From Hyphomonas sp. (lineage in GTDB: Bacteria > Pseudomonadota > Alphaproteobacteria > Caulobacterales > Hyphomonadaceae), in assembly GCA_002700305.1 (NCBI GenBank), contig PACZ01000001.1, positions 1-61,578 on the forward strand: a stretch of DNA of 61,578 nucleotides, written 5' to 3'. This document shows positions 44,522-52,831 of this stretch, piece by piece. Each line of letters begins with the position of its first letter. Position 1 is the first letter of the stretch. Position numbers and translations under genes: made by a program. The notes below the pieces were generated by a model, which worked only from the letters and a program-made list of their open reading frames with translations, was not told where the DNA came from and ran no database searches.

Positions 44522-44663
44522 ACACTCTGATGGCGTTAACGCTTTGGTAAGGTCGTGAGTTGGCGAGAAGTTGCCACGCAGACGGGACCAGAGATGCCTG
44601 CACTCACGCTGGGGATGCGCGAGTTGGGCTGGGTGGGGAATGTCATGGAAAGGGAGTGTCGGG

Positions 44664-45578
44664 GTGGAAAAGGCAGCCGGGAAATCAAGGGGACGGATTT
44701 CGGCGATTTTGCTCGGCGCAATGGCCTCTCTTTCCATGGCAGCTCACGCCAGCGAGCCGCCGAAAGGGACGGGGGATAAGGTGGGCCTGCAAATTGACGA
44801 CTTCATTGGCACTGTCCGTATCGTGCGTAGCGATGTGAATTCGATCAATGTGGTGACGGTCAATGAAGGGGCCTCCGGCATTGGGCCGGTCGTGGTGGAA
44901 GAGACAGGCTCGTCAGTCCTGCGCGTACGCGGAATGCCGGCGCCGCTTGCAATGAATTGCGTGCGGCTCAACGGGGCTCTGTCGATCTCGTTCGACGATG
45001 GCCCAGCCCAACCGATCACCGACTTTCCGACCATCGTCATCTCGGTGCCGCCGTCAGCCGACGTGAAACTGATGCTGCGGGCAGGCGATGCCGAAGTTTC
45101 TGAAACCGAAAACCTCGAAATACTGGCTGGCGGTTGCGCCAATATCGTCGCCGAGCGCGTCACGAACACGCTGCGCCTGACAACGACCGGCGCCGCCCGG
45201 TTCAGTGTCGACCAAGCCCGGCGGGCCGACATCGACGCCAGTAATGGCGGGCAAATCCGGATTTCGAATGTCGACCGCCTGCTGAGCGCCTGTCTCGGCC
45301 ACGCCTCGAAACTGAACTCGGACAAGGTGACCGGCGATGCCCGGATGTACATGTCGGGCACGAGCCGTGCGACGCTCTCCCAGGTCGACCTGAATGAACT
45401 CACCGCGGAGCTTGACGGCACCTCCTCGCTGGATGTGACCGGCACGGCCTCGACGTCCCGGATTGCCGTCGGTGCTGCCGCCCGGGCCCATGTCACGGGC
45501 GGTGTGAAACTCGGCGATGTCAGCCTGACCCGCGCAGGGCGGCTCGTCGTCGATGGCAAACGTTGGAAAGGACCATGA
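44664..45578 (+). CDS. Exported GIN/DUF2807-like protein at the head of the curli locus
   Basis: A 304-residue product starting at GTG 44664 with AAAGGGAG upstream. It has a basic N-terminus, a hydrophobic signal (ISAILLGAMASLSMAAHA), and a body of short repeated beta strands with Thr/Ser/Gly/Asp-rich turns, like the auto-transporter-adhesin-head GIN domain (DUF2807). It contains Cys pairs (NCVRL and GGCANIV). The ATGA end is immediately followed by csgF. It is not a standard Csg protein. Confidence 0.7.
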   Translation: MEKAAGKSRGRISAILLGAMASLSMAAHASEPPKGTGDKVGLQIDDFIGTVRIVRSDVNSINVVTVNEGASGIGPVVVEETGSSVLRVRGMPAPLAMNCVRLNGALSISFDDGPAQPITDFPTIVISVPPSADVKLMLRAGDAEVSETENLEILAGGCANIVAERVTNTLRLTTTGAARFSVDQARRADIDASNGGQIRISNVDRLLSACLGHASKLNSDKVTGDARMYMSGTSRATLSQVDLNELTAELDGTSSLDVTGTASTSRIAVGAAARAHVTGGVKLGDVSLTRAGRLVVDGKRWKGP

Positions 45579-45579
45579 A

Positions 45580-46053
45580 ATGACGAATTCCAAGACACCT
45601 GAAACGGCCATTAGCCCTGGCGGCTTCCGCTTGTTCCTCCCGGCGGTTTTGCTGCTTGTTCCTGGGCTGATGGCCACACCGCCTGCGGCGGCGCAGGAGC
45701 TGGTCTACACACCGGTCAATCCGTCCTTTGGGGGCAATCCCTTCAATTCGGCGCACCTGCTGGGTGTGGCGAATGCACAGGACGATACCGAGGCGCCGTC
45801 CAGCGGCTCAACCGGCGATCCGCAGGCGGACCTGTTCATCCGTCAGCTGCAGAGCCGGCTCCTGTCCGGCCTGGCTTCGGAAGTGTCGAATGCGATCTTC
45901 GGGGACAATCCGCAGGATTACGGACGGGTCGTTTTCGGAGACCAGATAGTGGAGTTCCAGCGGGGTCTGGATTCGATCACGTTGACCATCTTTGATGCCA
46001 CGACCGGCACCACGACGGAGATTGTCGTTCCGGTCTTCACGACAGGCGGCTGA
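45580..46053 (+). CDS. csgF: Curli assembly protein CsgF
   Basis: A 157-residue exported protein. After the signal (ending AAAQ) comes LVYTPVNPSFGGNPFN, the CsgF hallmark that inserts into the CsgG pore. The rest (LFIRQLQSRLLSGLASEVSNAIFG, given in part) is the neck helix region, and the end is a beta domain that displays the nucleator. The start at 45580 lies two bases after the previous stop. Confidence 0.92.
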   Translation: MTNSKTPETAISPGGFRLFLPAVLLLVPGLMATPPAAAQELVYTPVNPSFGGNPFNSAHLLGVANAQDDTEAPSSGSTGDPQADLFIRQLQSRLLSGLASEVSNAIFGDNPQDYGRVVFGDQIVEFQRGLDSITLTIFDATTGTTTEIVVPVFTTGG

Positions 46054-46080
46054 TCTTTTGGGGCGGGGAGTAGAGTGTTG

Positions 46081-47016
46081 ATGCGTAACAAAATGCGGTT
46101 TGCAGGACGATTGCTTGTTTCGGCCATGGCCGTGGTGCTCGTGTCCTGCGCCACACCACCGAAGGTGACAACGAAAATGGCCGAACCGGTCGTCAATCCA
46201 CGCACGCAGACGGAGTATGCATTGCTCTGGCTGCCGAAACCATCGGAACAGATTCCGGTGGCGGTCTACGGCGTGAGCGACGAGACCGGAGCGTTCAAAC
46301 CGAGCGACACGGTGCAGACGCTGTCGCGCGCCGTGACCCAGGGGGCAACGCCGATCCTGATCAAGGCGCTGCAGGATGCGGGCGACCAGAGCTGGTTCAA
46401 GGTCATCGAGCGTGAAAAGCTCGATAACCTGCTGAAGGAACGCCAGATCATCCTTGAGATGCGCCAACGCTATCTGGGCGAGTCCGCGCGGGACTCGCTG
46501 GCGCTGCCGGCACTCCTGTTTGCCGGTATCCTGATCGAGGGCGCCATTACGGGCTACGACACAAACACGCAAACCGGCGGGGCTGGCGCGCGCTATCTCG
46601 GGATCGGCGCCGACACGCAATACCGGGAGGACGCCGTTTCGGTCTATCTCCGCGCGGTCAGCGTGAAGACCGGAGAGGTGCTGATCTCTGTTTCGACCGA
46701 GCAGCGGGTGGCGTCTGTCGCCTGGCAGGCCAATGCATTCAAATATGTTGCTTACAGGGAACTGCTGGAGGCGGAAGCGGGTATCACCCTGAACCAGCCC
46801 CGGCACCTTGCTGTACGCCAGGCGCTTGAGAAGGCTGTTTACGGCCTGATCATCGAGGGCGTGAAGTCCGGTCTCTGGTCCTTCGAAGATCCGGAACTCG
46901 GACAGGCAGCGCTCGAATTCTATGACACCAACTACCGGACGGAATTCCCGAAGGCAGCGCTGAAAGGTGTTCCGAAGGAGCTTCTGGAAGACAAACCCGC
47001 TTGGGGGGACAAGTGA
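46081..47016 (+). CDS. csgG: Curli secretion channel CsgG
   Basis: A 311-residue lipoprotein. The signal ends with LVSCA, so Cys20 would be lipidated. The body includes RTQTEYALLWLPKPSEQIPVAVYGVSDETG (given in part) and GAITGYDTNTQTGGAGARYLGIG, typical of CsgG, whose nine subunits form an outer-membrane pore. The ATG at 46081 is preceded by GGGGAG; GTG/TTG codons just upstream are less likely. It follows csgF after 27 bp. Confidence 0.93.
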   Translation: MRNKMRFAGRLLVSAMAVVLVSCATPPKVTTKMAEPVVNPRTQTEYALLWLPKPSEQIPVAVYGVSDETGAFKPSDTVQTLSRAVTQGATPILIKALQDAGDQSWFKVIEREKLDNLLKERQIILEMRQRYLGESARDSLALPALLFAGILIEGAITGYDTNTQTGGAGARYLGIGADTQYREDAVSVYLRAVSVKTGEVLISVSTEQRVASVAWQANAFKYVAYRELLEAEAGITLNQPRHLAVRQALEKAVYGLIIEGVKSGLWSFEDPELGQAALEFYDTNYRTEFPKAALKGVPKELLEDKPAWGDK

Positions 47017-47214
47017 CGAACGGTCTGGCGGGCTTCCTGATCGGGAAGGCCGGCCGGGGCGCGAAGATTTAGGAGGCGCGAAAGCGCCAGGGTGGGGAGA
47101 GGCCAGCTTCAAGTTGGCGCTCGGACCGGTCTCTCCCCGGGGACCAGCCCATATGGGCTGATCCCCCGATGAATACTGCCAGTCGCTATGGCAGGCAACT
47201 CGGGAGGTGCGTGG
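47017..47214. promoter_or_regulatory. Intergenic region between csgG and first curlin gene
   Basis: 198 bp holding a GGAGAGGCC...GGTCTCTCC imperfect hairpin (about 47096-47136), the 16-bp palindrome at 47145-47160 and GGGAGG (47202-47207) serving the next start. It likely gives the curlin genes their own promoter. Confidence 0.55.
47145..47160. promoter_or_regulatory. 16-bp perfect palindrome before the first curlin gene
   Basis: CAGCCCATATGGGCTG, 54 bp upstream of the start at 47215. It shares the CCCATATG centre with the site at 44502-44521, suggesting a common regulator. Confidence 0.6.
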
Positions 47215-48036
47215 ATGTTACCACGTAAGAGACGGTTCACGTCAGGGATTGGCCCTGTCTGTAGTGGAATCACCAGCGGGCTTCAGCGCGGCGCTGTGCT
47301 GACAGGGCTTGCCCTTGCGGGCGGCATCGCCCTGCACGCGGCCGCTGACGACGGCGTGAAACGGTCGTTCGCCAATATCGAGCAGATCTCTGACGTGCTC
47401 GCACGGGCCCGCCTTGCTCAGGCCGGTACGGACAATCAAGTCAAGCTCGTCCAGGACGGACAGGACCTGAAGATCGACGCCTATGTCCAGGGGCAGATGA
47501 ACCGGGCCTCGGCGAAAGAGAACATGATTGCCCAATCTGGCGATGGCGCGACGGCGGAACTCCGCGTGGTCGGCGATGGGAATACGTTCGCCATTGCACA
47601 GAATGCGGCGAACGGTCCGGGCCAGAATTCAGCCAGCGTCTCCATCGATGGCGACTTCAATGCGGCGGACGTGCGCCAGACCAATGATTTCGGCCCCACT
47701 TTCTCGAACACAGCCAGCCTGATCCAGGCCGGGAACGGCAATTCCGGTACCATCACGCAAACCGTATCGCCGGGCACGCTGGCTGTCGGCGCGAACATGG
47801 CAACCATCACGCAAACCGGAAATGACAATGACGCCCTGATCGAACAGACCGGCGCGGACAACAGCGCCTCGATCGAACAGGACGGAGACGGAAACAGGGG
47901 CGCCATTCTCCAGGACGGGGAGGGCCTCTCCGCCATCCTCGTCCAGACGGGGCAGGCGCTGGAATACACGATTAACCAGACAGGATGCGTCGTTTCGTCT
48001 GGCTGCGGAGCAGTCAGCGTGACGCAGACCGGGCCG
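47215..48036 (+). CDS. Curlin-repeat protein, CsgB-like minor subunit
   Basis: A 274-residue product with a signal region ending near AAADD. From about residue 60 it consists of curlin-type repeats in which Gln, Asn and Gly recur on a strand-turn-strand rhythm (ITQTGNDNDALIEQTG, IEQDGDGNRGAILQDG). The repeats are less regular than in the next gene, and it precedes it, as csgB precedes csgA. Two Cys in GCVVSSGCG close the protein. The start is at 47215, with GGGAGG upstream. The coding end is the TGA just before 48040. Confidence 0.85.
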
Positions 48037-48196
48037 TGACCGGCTCAGCGTCTGGGAGGGGACATGCCTTTGGCTGGGTGACGGCGAGGCGTGGCAGAAG
48101 CCATGTGGGGGACAGGATGCTTCCAGATTGGCCAGTATGAAAGCCGGTTCGAGAACGAGCAGGCAGGCAGATTGTGCAATGACAAGGAGATACCTC

Positions 48197-50389
48197 ATGC
48201 GCAAGAAATTACTCGCAACTGTCGCCATAGCGGCGGTGTGTTTCGGAGGTCCCGCATTCGCTGAAGAAGCGATCGTAAACCAGAGCGGCGCCGACAACAC
48301 GGCGGACGTCGACCAGACCCTGGCTGCTGACCTGGTCACAACCGGTCAGGAGAGCAATGAGAACTTCGTGACGGTGGATCAGACTGGGGGCAAGAATGAC
48401 GCCACCGTCCGTCAGGGGCATGCCCCTCCGGGGATCGACAATTACCAGATCGCCACCAATGAAGCGGATATCGACCAGGTCAGTGAAGCAGGATCGGCGG
48501 TGGGCAATGACGCCGACGTGATCCAGTACTCGGACACCAATGTCGGATCGGCGCCGAACTCGGTCGATATCGATCAGTACACCGCAGGGGTCGTCGCTCA
48601 GACGGCGAGTGTGACCCAGGTTGGCGGCTCGGGTAACTCTGCCACCGTTCAGCAGGGTCAGGATCTGGATGCTGATGAAGGCGGCGAGCTGGCCGAAGTG
48701 ACCCAGGGCGGGTCCGACAACTCGGCGATGGTGACCCAGGGTGGCGTGGCCGACATCGCATCGGTCACCCAGACTGGCGCGTCGAACGATGCGTCTGTCG
48801 AACAGCAAGGCGAAGGTGGCTTCGCCATGGTCGACCAGACCGGCAACGACAACAGCTCGATGGTCGAGCAGAGCGGCATCGGCGCCTATGCCGACAACCT
48901 TCAGGTCGGCAATGGTAACAGCTCTCTTATCACCCAGGAGGACGACTCTCCGAACGGGAGCATTGGCATCGACAACGCCTATAATGCCGACCCTGAAGCC
49001 ACCGTCCAGCAGTTCGGTGACGACAACACGTCCTCGGTAGCGCAGTCCAATCTCGGGGGCGGGTTCAACCAGGTCGCCAATGTCACGCAGAACGGCAATG
49101 CCAACATCTCTGACGTGGCGCAGACGGGAACCGGTCCGAACTTCACGGGCACGCTGCGCGCGGTCGTGACGCAGTCGGACGGCTCGACTTCTGCCGTGAC
49201 CCAGTCGGCAACCGACGGACATGCGAAGAACCTGTTTGCCACGGTCAATCAGGCTGGCGCGTCCAGTTCCGATATTTCGCAAGACGCCAGCGGCTATCGT
49301 GCGTCCGGCCTGTCTGCGAAAGTCACGCAGGATGGCGGATCCGCTGCGACTGTGCAGCAGACCGTGGCCAACCCGTCCACATCCTTCAGCGGTGCGGTCG
49401 AGTCAGGCGATGTCTCGACCGTGATCAATCAGAATGGCGGCTCGACGGCGAATGTCACCCAGGCTGTCTATGGCAATGGGTCGACTGGGATTGATGCAAA
49501 TATCACCCAGGACAATGGCGCGATTGCCGATGTCACCCAGACCATGAATGGCGACGGTGACGCGGACCTGTTGGCCACCGTCACCCAGGACGGAGCCAGC
49601 GGTGCGGTCGTGACCCAGACCTACAATCTGGACCTGTCAAATTCGTTCGAGGCGGCAGTGACCCAGACCGGCGACGGCAACCTGGCCGGTGTGGCACAAT
49701 CGGATGCCGGAGCGGCCAATGGCGGTGACAGCGGCATCTATGCGGATGTCACTCAGACTGGCGAAGGCAATATTGCCGGCGTCACACAGTCCAACCGTCA
49801 ACATTCGGCCTATGTGGACCAGATCGGTGACGGCAACGTTGCGCTCGCCACGCAGGGCGGGATCGGTAACACTGCGGATATCGACCAGTTGAACAATTAC
49901 AACTTGGCGGCGGTGACACAGGGCGCGTCTGGAAATACAGGCACCGTCATGCAGACCGGCCAGTTCAACGCGGCAGTGATCTCGCAGGATGGATCATCCT
50001 TTGCGCTGGGCAATGACGGCTATATCGAGCAGAGCGGCACCGGCAATTTCGGTATGGTTGACCAGGACGCCAGCCGTCGCGGCGATGCGGACATCTCGCA
50101 GGGCGGGACAGGCGGTTTTGCGAAGATCACGCAGGCTGACTGGAACAGCGAAGCAAGCATCAGCCAGACGGCCGGTGCCGGCAATTTCGCCGAGATCAGC
50201 CAGGAGGGCGGTACGTCGCTCAGCACGGGTAATGACGCTTCGGTCACCCAGTCCACGGATGGTGGCTGGGCGAGCATCATGCAGACCGGTGAGCTGAACG
50301 ATGCGAACGTCACCCAAGCGGTTGCGTCCAACGCGACAGCGACGATCACGCAGATCGGCACGGGCAACTTCGCCAACGTCTCGCAATAA
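48197..50389 (+). CDS. csgA: Giant curlin-repeat protein, CsgA-like major subunit
   Basis: A 730-residue amyloid subunit. The signal ends at PAFA. Almost the whole mature part is a chain of about 30 curlin repeats of the form V-x-Q-x-G-x-x-N-x-A-x-V-x-Q (for example VDQTGNDNSSMVEQSG). E. coli CsgA has five repeats in 151 residues, so this one is far longer. AAGGAG stands 7 bases before the ATG; upstream in-frame ATGs lack one. A perfect hairpin follows the stop. Confidence 0.92.
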   Translation: MRKKLLATVAIAAVCFGGPAFAEEAIVNQSGADNTADVDQTLAADLVTTGQESNENFVTVDQTGGKNDATVRQGHAPPGIDNYQIATNEADIDQVSEAGSAVGNDADVIQYSDTNVGSAPNSVDIDQYTAGVVAQTASVTQVGGSGNSATVQQGQDLDADEGGELAEVTQGGSDNSAMVTQGGVADIASVTQTGASNDASVEQQGEGGFAMVDQTGNDNSSMVEQSGIGAYADNLQVGNGNSSLITQEDDSPNGSIGIDNAYNADPEATVQQFGDDNTSSVAQSNLGGGFNQVANVTQNGNANISDVAQTGTGPNFTGTLRAVVTQSDGSTSAVTQSATDGHAKNLFATVNQAGASSSDISQDASGYRASGLSAKVTQDGGSAATVQQTVANPSTSFSGAVESGDVSTVINQNGGSTANVTQAVYGNGSTGIDANITQDNGAIADVTQTMNGDGDADLLATVTQDGASGAVVTQTYNLDLSNSFEAAVTQTGDGNLAGVAQSDAGAANGGDSGIYADVTQTGEGNIAGVTQSNRQHSAYVDQIGDGNVALATQGGIGNTADIDQLNNYNLAAVTQGASGNTGTVMQTGQFNAAVISQDGSSFALGNDGYIEQSGTGNFGMVDQDASRRGDADISQGGTGGFAKITQADWNSEASISQTAGAGNFAEISQEGGTSLSTGNDASVTQSTDGGWASIMQTGELNDANVTQAVASNATATITQIGTGNFANVSQ

Positions 50390-50398
50390 TCCTCATGG

Positions 50399-50423
50399 CC
50401 CCGGACCGGTTGCCGGTCCGGGG
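50399..50423 (+). terminator. Perfect 11-bp hairpin after the major curlin gene
   Basis: CCCCGGACCGG (50399-50409) pairs with CCGGTCCGGGG (50413-50423) around TTG. It is followed by CTCTCTTTCTCTC rather than a pure T-run. It lies 10 bases after the stop and 30 before the lipoprotein gene, so it may act as terminator, attenuator or 3'-end stabiliser. Confidence 0.75.
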
Positions 50424-50453
50424 CTCTCTTTCTCTCGCGGTGGGAACTGGGAA

Positions 50454-51107
50454 ATGCGAATGAGGCCTGCAACGGCAAACGCGATCGGTATCCGGCTGGC
50501 CTTCGGGGCGGCTGCGATCCTGTTTGTGTCTGGTCTTTCTGGTTGCAGTACACAGATCAATCCGCAGGAACTGCTCAATATGGTGCCGCTGAATAGGCAG
50601 GAAGCGCAGCCGCCTCCGCCGGTGCCGGAAACAGTACGGCAGGACACTGAAAAGAACAGCACCAGGATTCAGGCCGAACAGGTGGTCCCTGTCAGCGGAG
50701 AGCCCAGCCGGAACGAGCGCGGCTCCCGTGTCAGCCAGATCACCAACGCGCCGGACGCCGGCGCAACCCTTCACATGGAAATCGATACAGACGATCCCTG
50801 CCTGGGGGAACTGCAGGATACGGAACAGTGCCAGATGACGCTGGCACCGGCATCCGGCTCTGCCGGTTCATCCTCGGACAGCGGCATGACTCTGACCATT
50901 GTTTCCCCGGAAACCGGCCGGCGCGGTACATTCGATGCGGCTCGGGCTGTTAACGAGATTGGGCGCGGGAAGACCCTGTCACAGGCAGCGCAATCGGCGG
51001 GCAGCGACTTTCTTGCCGGCGCCGCGCCAACGCCGCCAGACACGCCGGCTCCTGATCTACCGGGTGTGGATGTGCCTCCCGGCACAGTCGTCACGCCGCC
51101 CCAATGA
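50454..51107 (+). CDS. Lipoprotein of unknown function following the curlin gene
   Basis: A 217-residue protein with a signal ending LSGCS (Cys27, lipobox). The mature part is Pro/Gln/Ser-rich, with a middle region containing several Cys (DPCLGELQDTEQCQM) and a Pro/Asp C-terminus that looks disordered. It is not CsgE by length, composition or motif. Its place downstream of the curlin gene suggests a surface or periplasmic role in fibre assembly. An ATG at 50460 is an alternative start. Confidence 0.7.
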   Translation: MRMRPATANAIGIRLAFGAAAILFVSGLSGCSTQINPQELLNMVPLNRQEAQPPPPVPETVRQDTEKNSTRIQAEQVVPVSGEPSRNERGSRVSQITNAPDAGATLHMEIDTDDPCLGELQDTEQCQMTLAPASGSAGSSSDSGMTLTIVSPETGRRGTFDAARAVNEIGRGKTLSQAAQSAGSDFLAGAAPTPPDTPAPDLPGVDVPPGTVVTPPQ

Positions 51108-51344
51108 GCGTGCCTGCCTCGTGATGTGTAACAGTTGCTCCAGTCGCTGGCCGGCAGGACGGGGCTGCATTGACCGTGGCCCGAGCGCCCTGGCCGGGTC
51201 GCGGACATTCCGCGCGGCAGACACCAATTTTCTCCACATTTGACCATTAGACGCTCATTTGGCTGCGAGGCGAAATATCGTGTGAAGATCGCGTGACAAG
51301 CGCGTTAACATTTCTTACGTTGCGTCGTAGGGGAATTAGGGTTG

Positions 51345-51869
51345 ATGACGGGAATAGCTGCAAGATCAGAATCAGATTCGGATCCCACGCCCGAAACGGT
51401 GCGTGTGATTGGTCGCGTCAAATGGTTCGACAGCACCAAGGGCTACGGTTTCATCGTGGCGGAATCGACCTCGGATCCGGGGCTGACCGGCGATGTCATG
51501 ATCCACATCACCTGCCTGCGCTCCTATGGCGAAACCTATGCCGATGAGGGCGCCCGCATCGTCTGCAACGCCATGCAGACCGAGCGTGGCTGGCAGACCG
51601 CCAGCATCATCGAGATGGAGCGCCCGAAGGCGGTCGTGGCCCGGGAACTGGGCGTTGAGCCGGATTATGAGCCTGTCACGCTGAAATGGTTCAACCGGGC
51701 GCGTGGCTACGGTTTTGTACAGCGGGAAGGCAAGGATCAGGACATCTTCGTCCACGCCGTCGTGTTGCGCAAAGCGGGCTTTGAAGAGATTGAGCCGGGC
51801 ACCGGACTGCAAGCCATCATCGAGGATGGCGCCAAGGGCGAGCACGTTACCAGCCTCAAGCCGGGCTGA
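51345..51869 (+). CDS. Protein with two cold-shock domains
   Basis: A 174-residue protein. The first cold-shock domain (about 18-85) has [14 protein letters not shown], and the second (about 105-170) has [14 protein letters not shown] and DIFVHAVVL. Both carry the RNP1-type aromatic set that binds single-stranded nucleic acid. Double-domain CSPs are typical of alphaproteobacteria. The start at ATG 51345 is preferred to the adjoining TTG; AGGGG lies upstream. Confidence 0.92.
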   Translation: MTGIAARSESDSDPTPETVRVIGRVKWFDSTKGYGFIVAESTSDPGLTGDVMIHITCLRSYGETYADEGARIVCNAMQTERGWQTASIIEMERPKAVVARELGVEPDYEPVTLKWFNRARGYGFVQREGKDQDIFVHAVVLRKAGFEEIEPGTGLQAIIEDGAKGEHVTSLKPG

Positions 51870-51931
51870 AGCCGCACTCCAACCGCCACGAATGCTTGCC
51901 GCTGGTCTGAGCGGCGGCTAAACCATAGCGC

Positions 51932-52393
51932 ATGAAACGCTTTCTTGTCAGCGGCATGGCCGCGTTCGCCCTCGTTCTTTCCGCGCCGGCTGCACTGGCC
52001 GAGCTGGAAACCAGCCCGCTGACCATCGAATCCGCGAATGGCGCACACGCCTTCACGGTTGAGATCGCCGACGAGCCGGAAGAAATCACCACTGGCCTCA
52101 TGAACCGTGAGAGCATGGACCCGGATGCGGGCATGCTGTTCGATTTCGGCCAGCCGCGCGAAGCGGCGATGTGGATGAAGAATACGCTGATCCCGCTGGA
52201 CATGCTGTTCATGGACCCGCAAGGCAAAGTCATCGCCATCGCGCGTGAGACCGTACCCGGCTCCCTGCGGACCATCACACCGGGCGTGCCGGTAAAATCG
52301 GTTCTTGAGCTGAATGGCGGCCGCGCCGAAGAGCTGGGCATCGAACCCGGCGATGAAGTGATCCATCCCATTTTCGGCAACGCCGACGAATGA
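51932..52393 (+). CDS. DUF192 exported protein
   Basis: A 153-residue protein with a signal peptide ending PAALA. The DUF192 signature is present: GLMNRESMDPDAGMLFDFG and AAMWMKNTLIPLDMLFMD. Function of the family is unknown. The end overlaps the thioesterase gene by 4 bp, so the two are co-translated. Confidence 0.9.
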   Translation: MKRFLVSGMAAFALVLSAPAALAELETSPLTIESANGAHAFTVEIADEPEEITTGLMNRESMDPDAGMLFDFGQPREAAMWMKNTLIPLDMLFMDPQGKVIAIARETVPGSLRTITPGVPVKSVLELNGGRAEELGIEPGDEVIHPIFGNADE

Positions 52394-52821
52394 GCGAAGA
52401 CGGCGCGCTGAAACCGCCGCCCCCCGGATTTGCCCCGCGCCCCACGCGAGGCAAATTCTCTATCCATAATGGCCCATCCTATCTGGCGACGGGCGAGGGC
52501 GACCTCCGCTGCGGCATCTGGGTGCTGGACCGTCACTGCAACGGCATGGGCTTCATGCATGGCGGCATGATCTGTGCCTTTGCCGACAGCGCGCTCGCCT
52601 GGGCCGTCTGGTCGGCGACCGAGCGGATGTCTGTCACGATCAAGCTCACCATGGAATTCATGGGCATCGTGCCGGAAGGCAGCTGGCTGGAAGCACACCC
52701 GCAGGTCAAAGGCGTGGACGGGGACCTCGTTCACGTCATGACGGACATGCTGACCGAAGACGGCGCGCTGGTGGCACGGGCCGATGCGGTCTTCCGGTCC
52801 CTGCGGCGCCGCAAGGCCTGA
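52390..52821 (+). CDS. PaaI-type hotdog thioesterase
   Basis: A 143-residue hotdog-fold protein. NGMGFMHGGMICAFADSALAWAVW (given in part) is the family motif, with the HGG turn and catalytic Asp. These enzymes release acyl groups from CoA. It overlaps the DUF192 gene by 4 bp and converges on the acyl-CoA synthetase. Confidence 0.86.
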   Translation: MSEDGALKPPPPGFAPRPTRGKFSIHNGPSYLATGEGDLRCGIWVLDRHCNGMGFMHGGMICAFADSALAWAVWSATERMSVTIKLTMEFMGIVPEGSWLEAHPQVKGVDGDLVHVMTDMLTEDGALVARADAVFRSLRRRKA

Positions 52822-52831
52822 CCGTCAGCGA

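Noticed and set aside
47282..50389. Curlin repeats as a CRISPR array or simple DNA satellite
   Set aside because: The periodicity is at protein level (Gln/Asn/Gly rhythm) with varied codons; there are no identical DNA repeats with spacers.
50454..51107. The lipoprotein as a CsgE homologue
   Set aside because: It is longer, Pro/Ser-rich, lipidated and shows no CsgE motif; only its position is suggestive.
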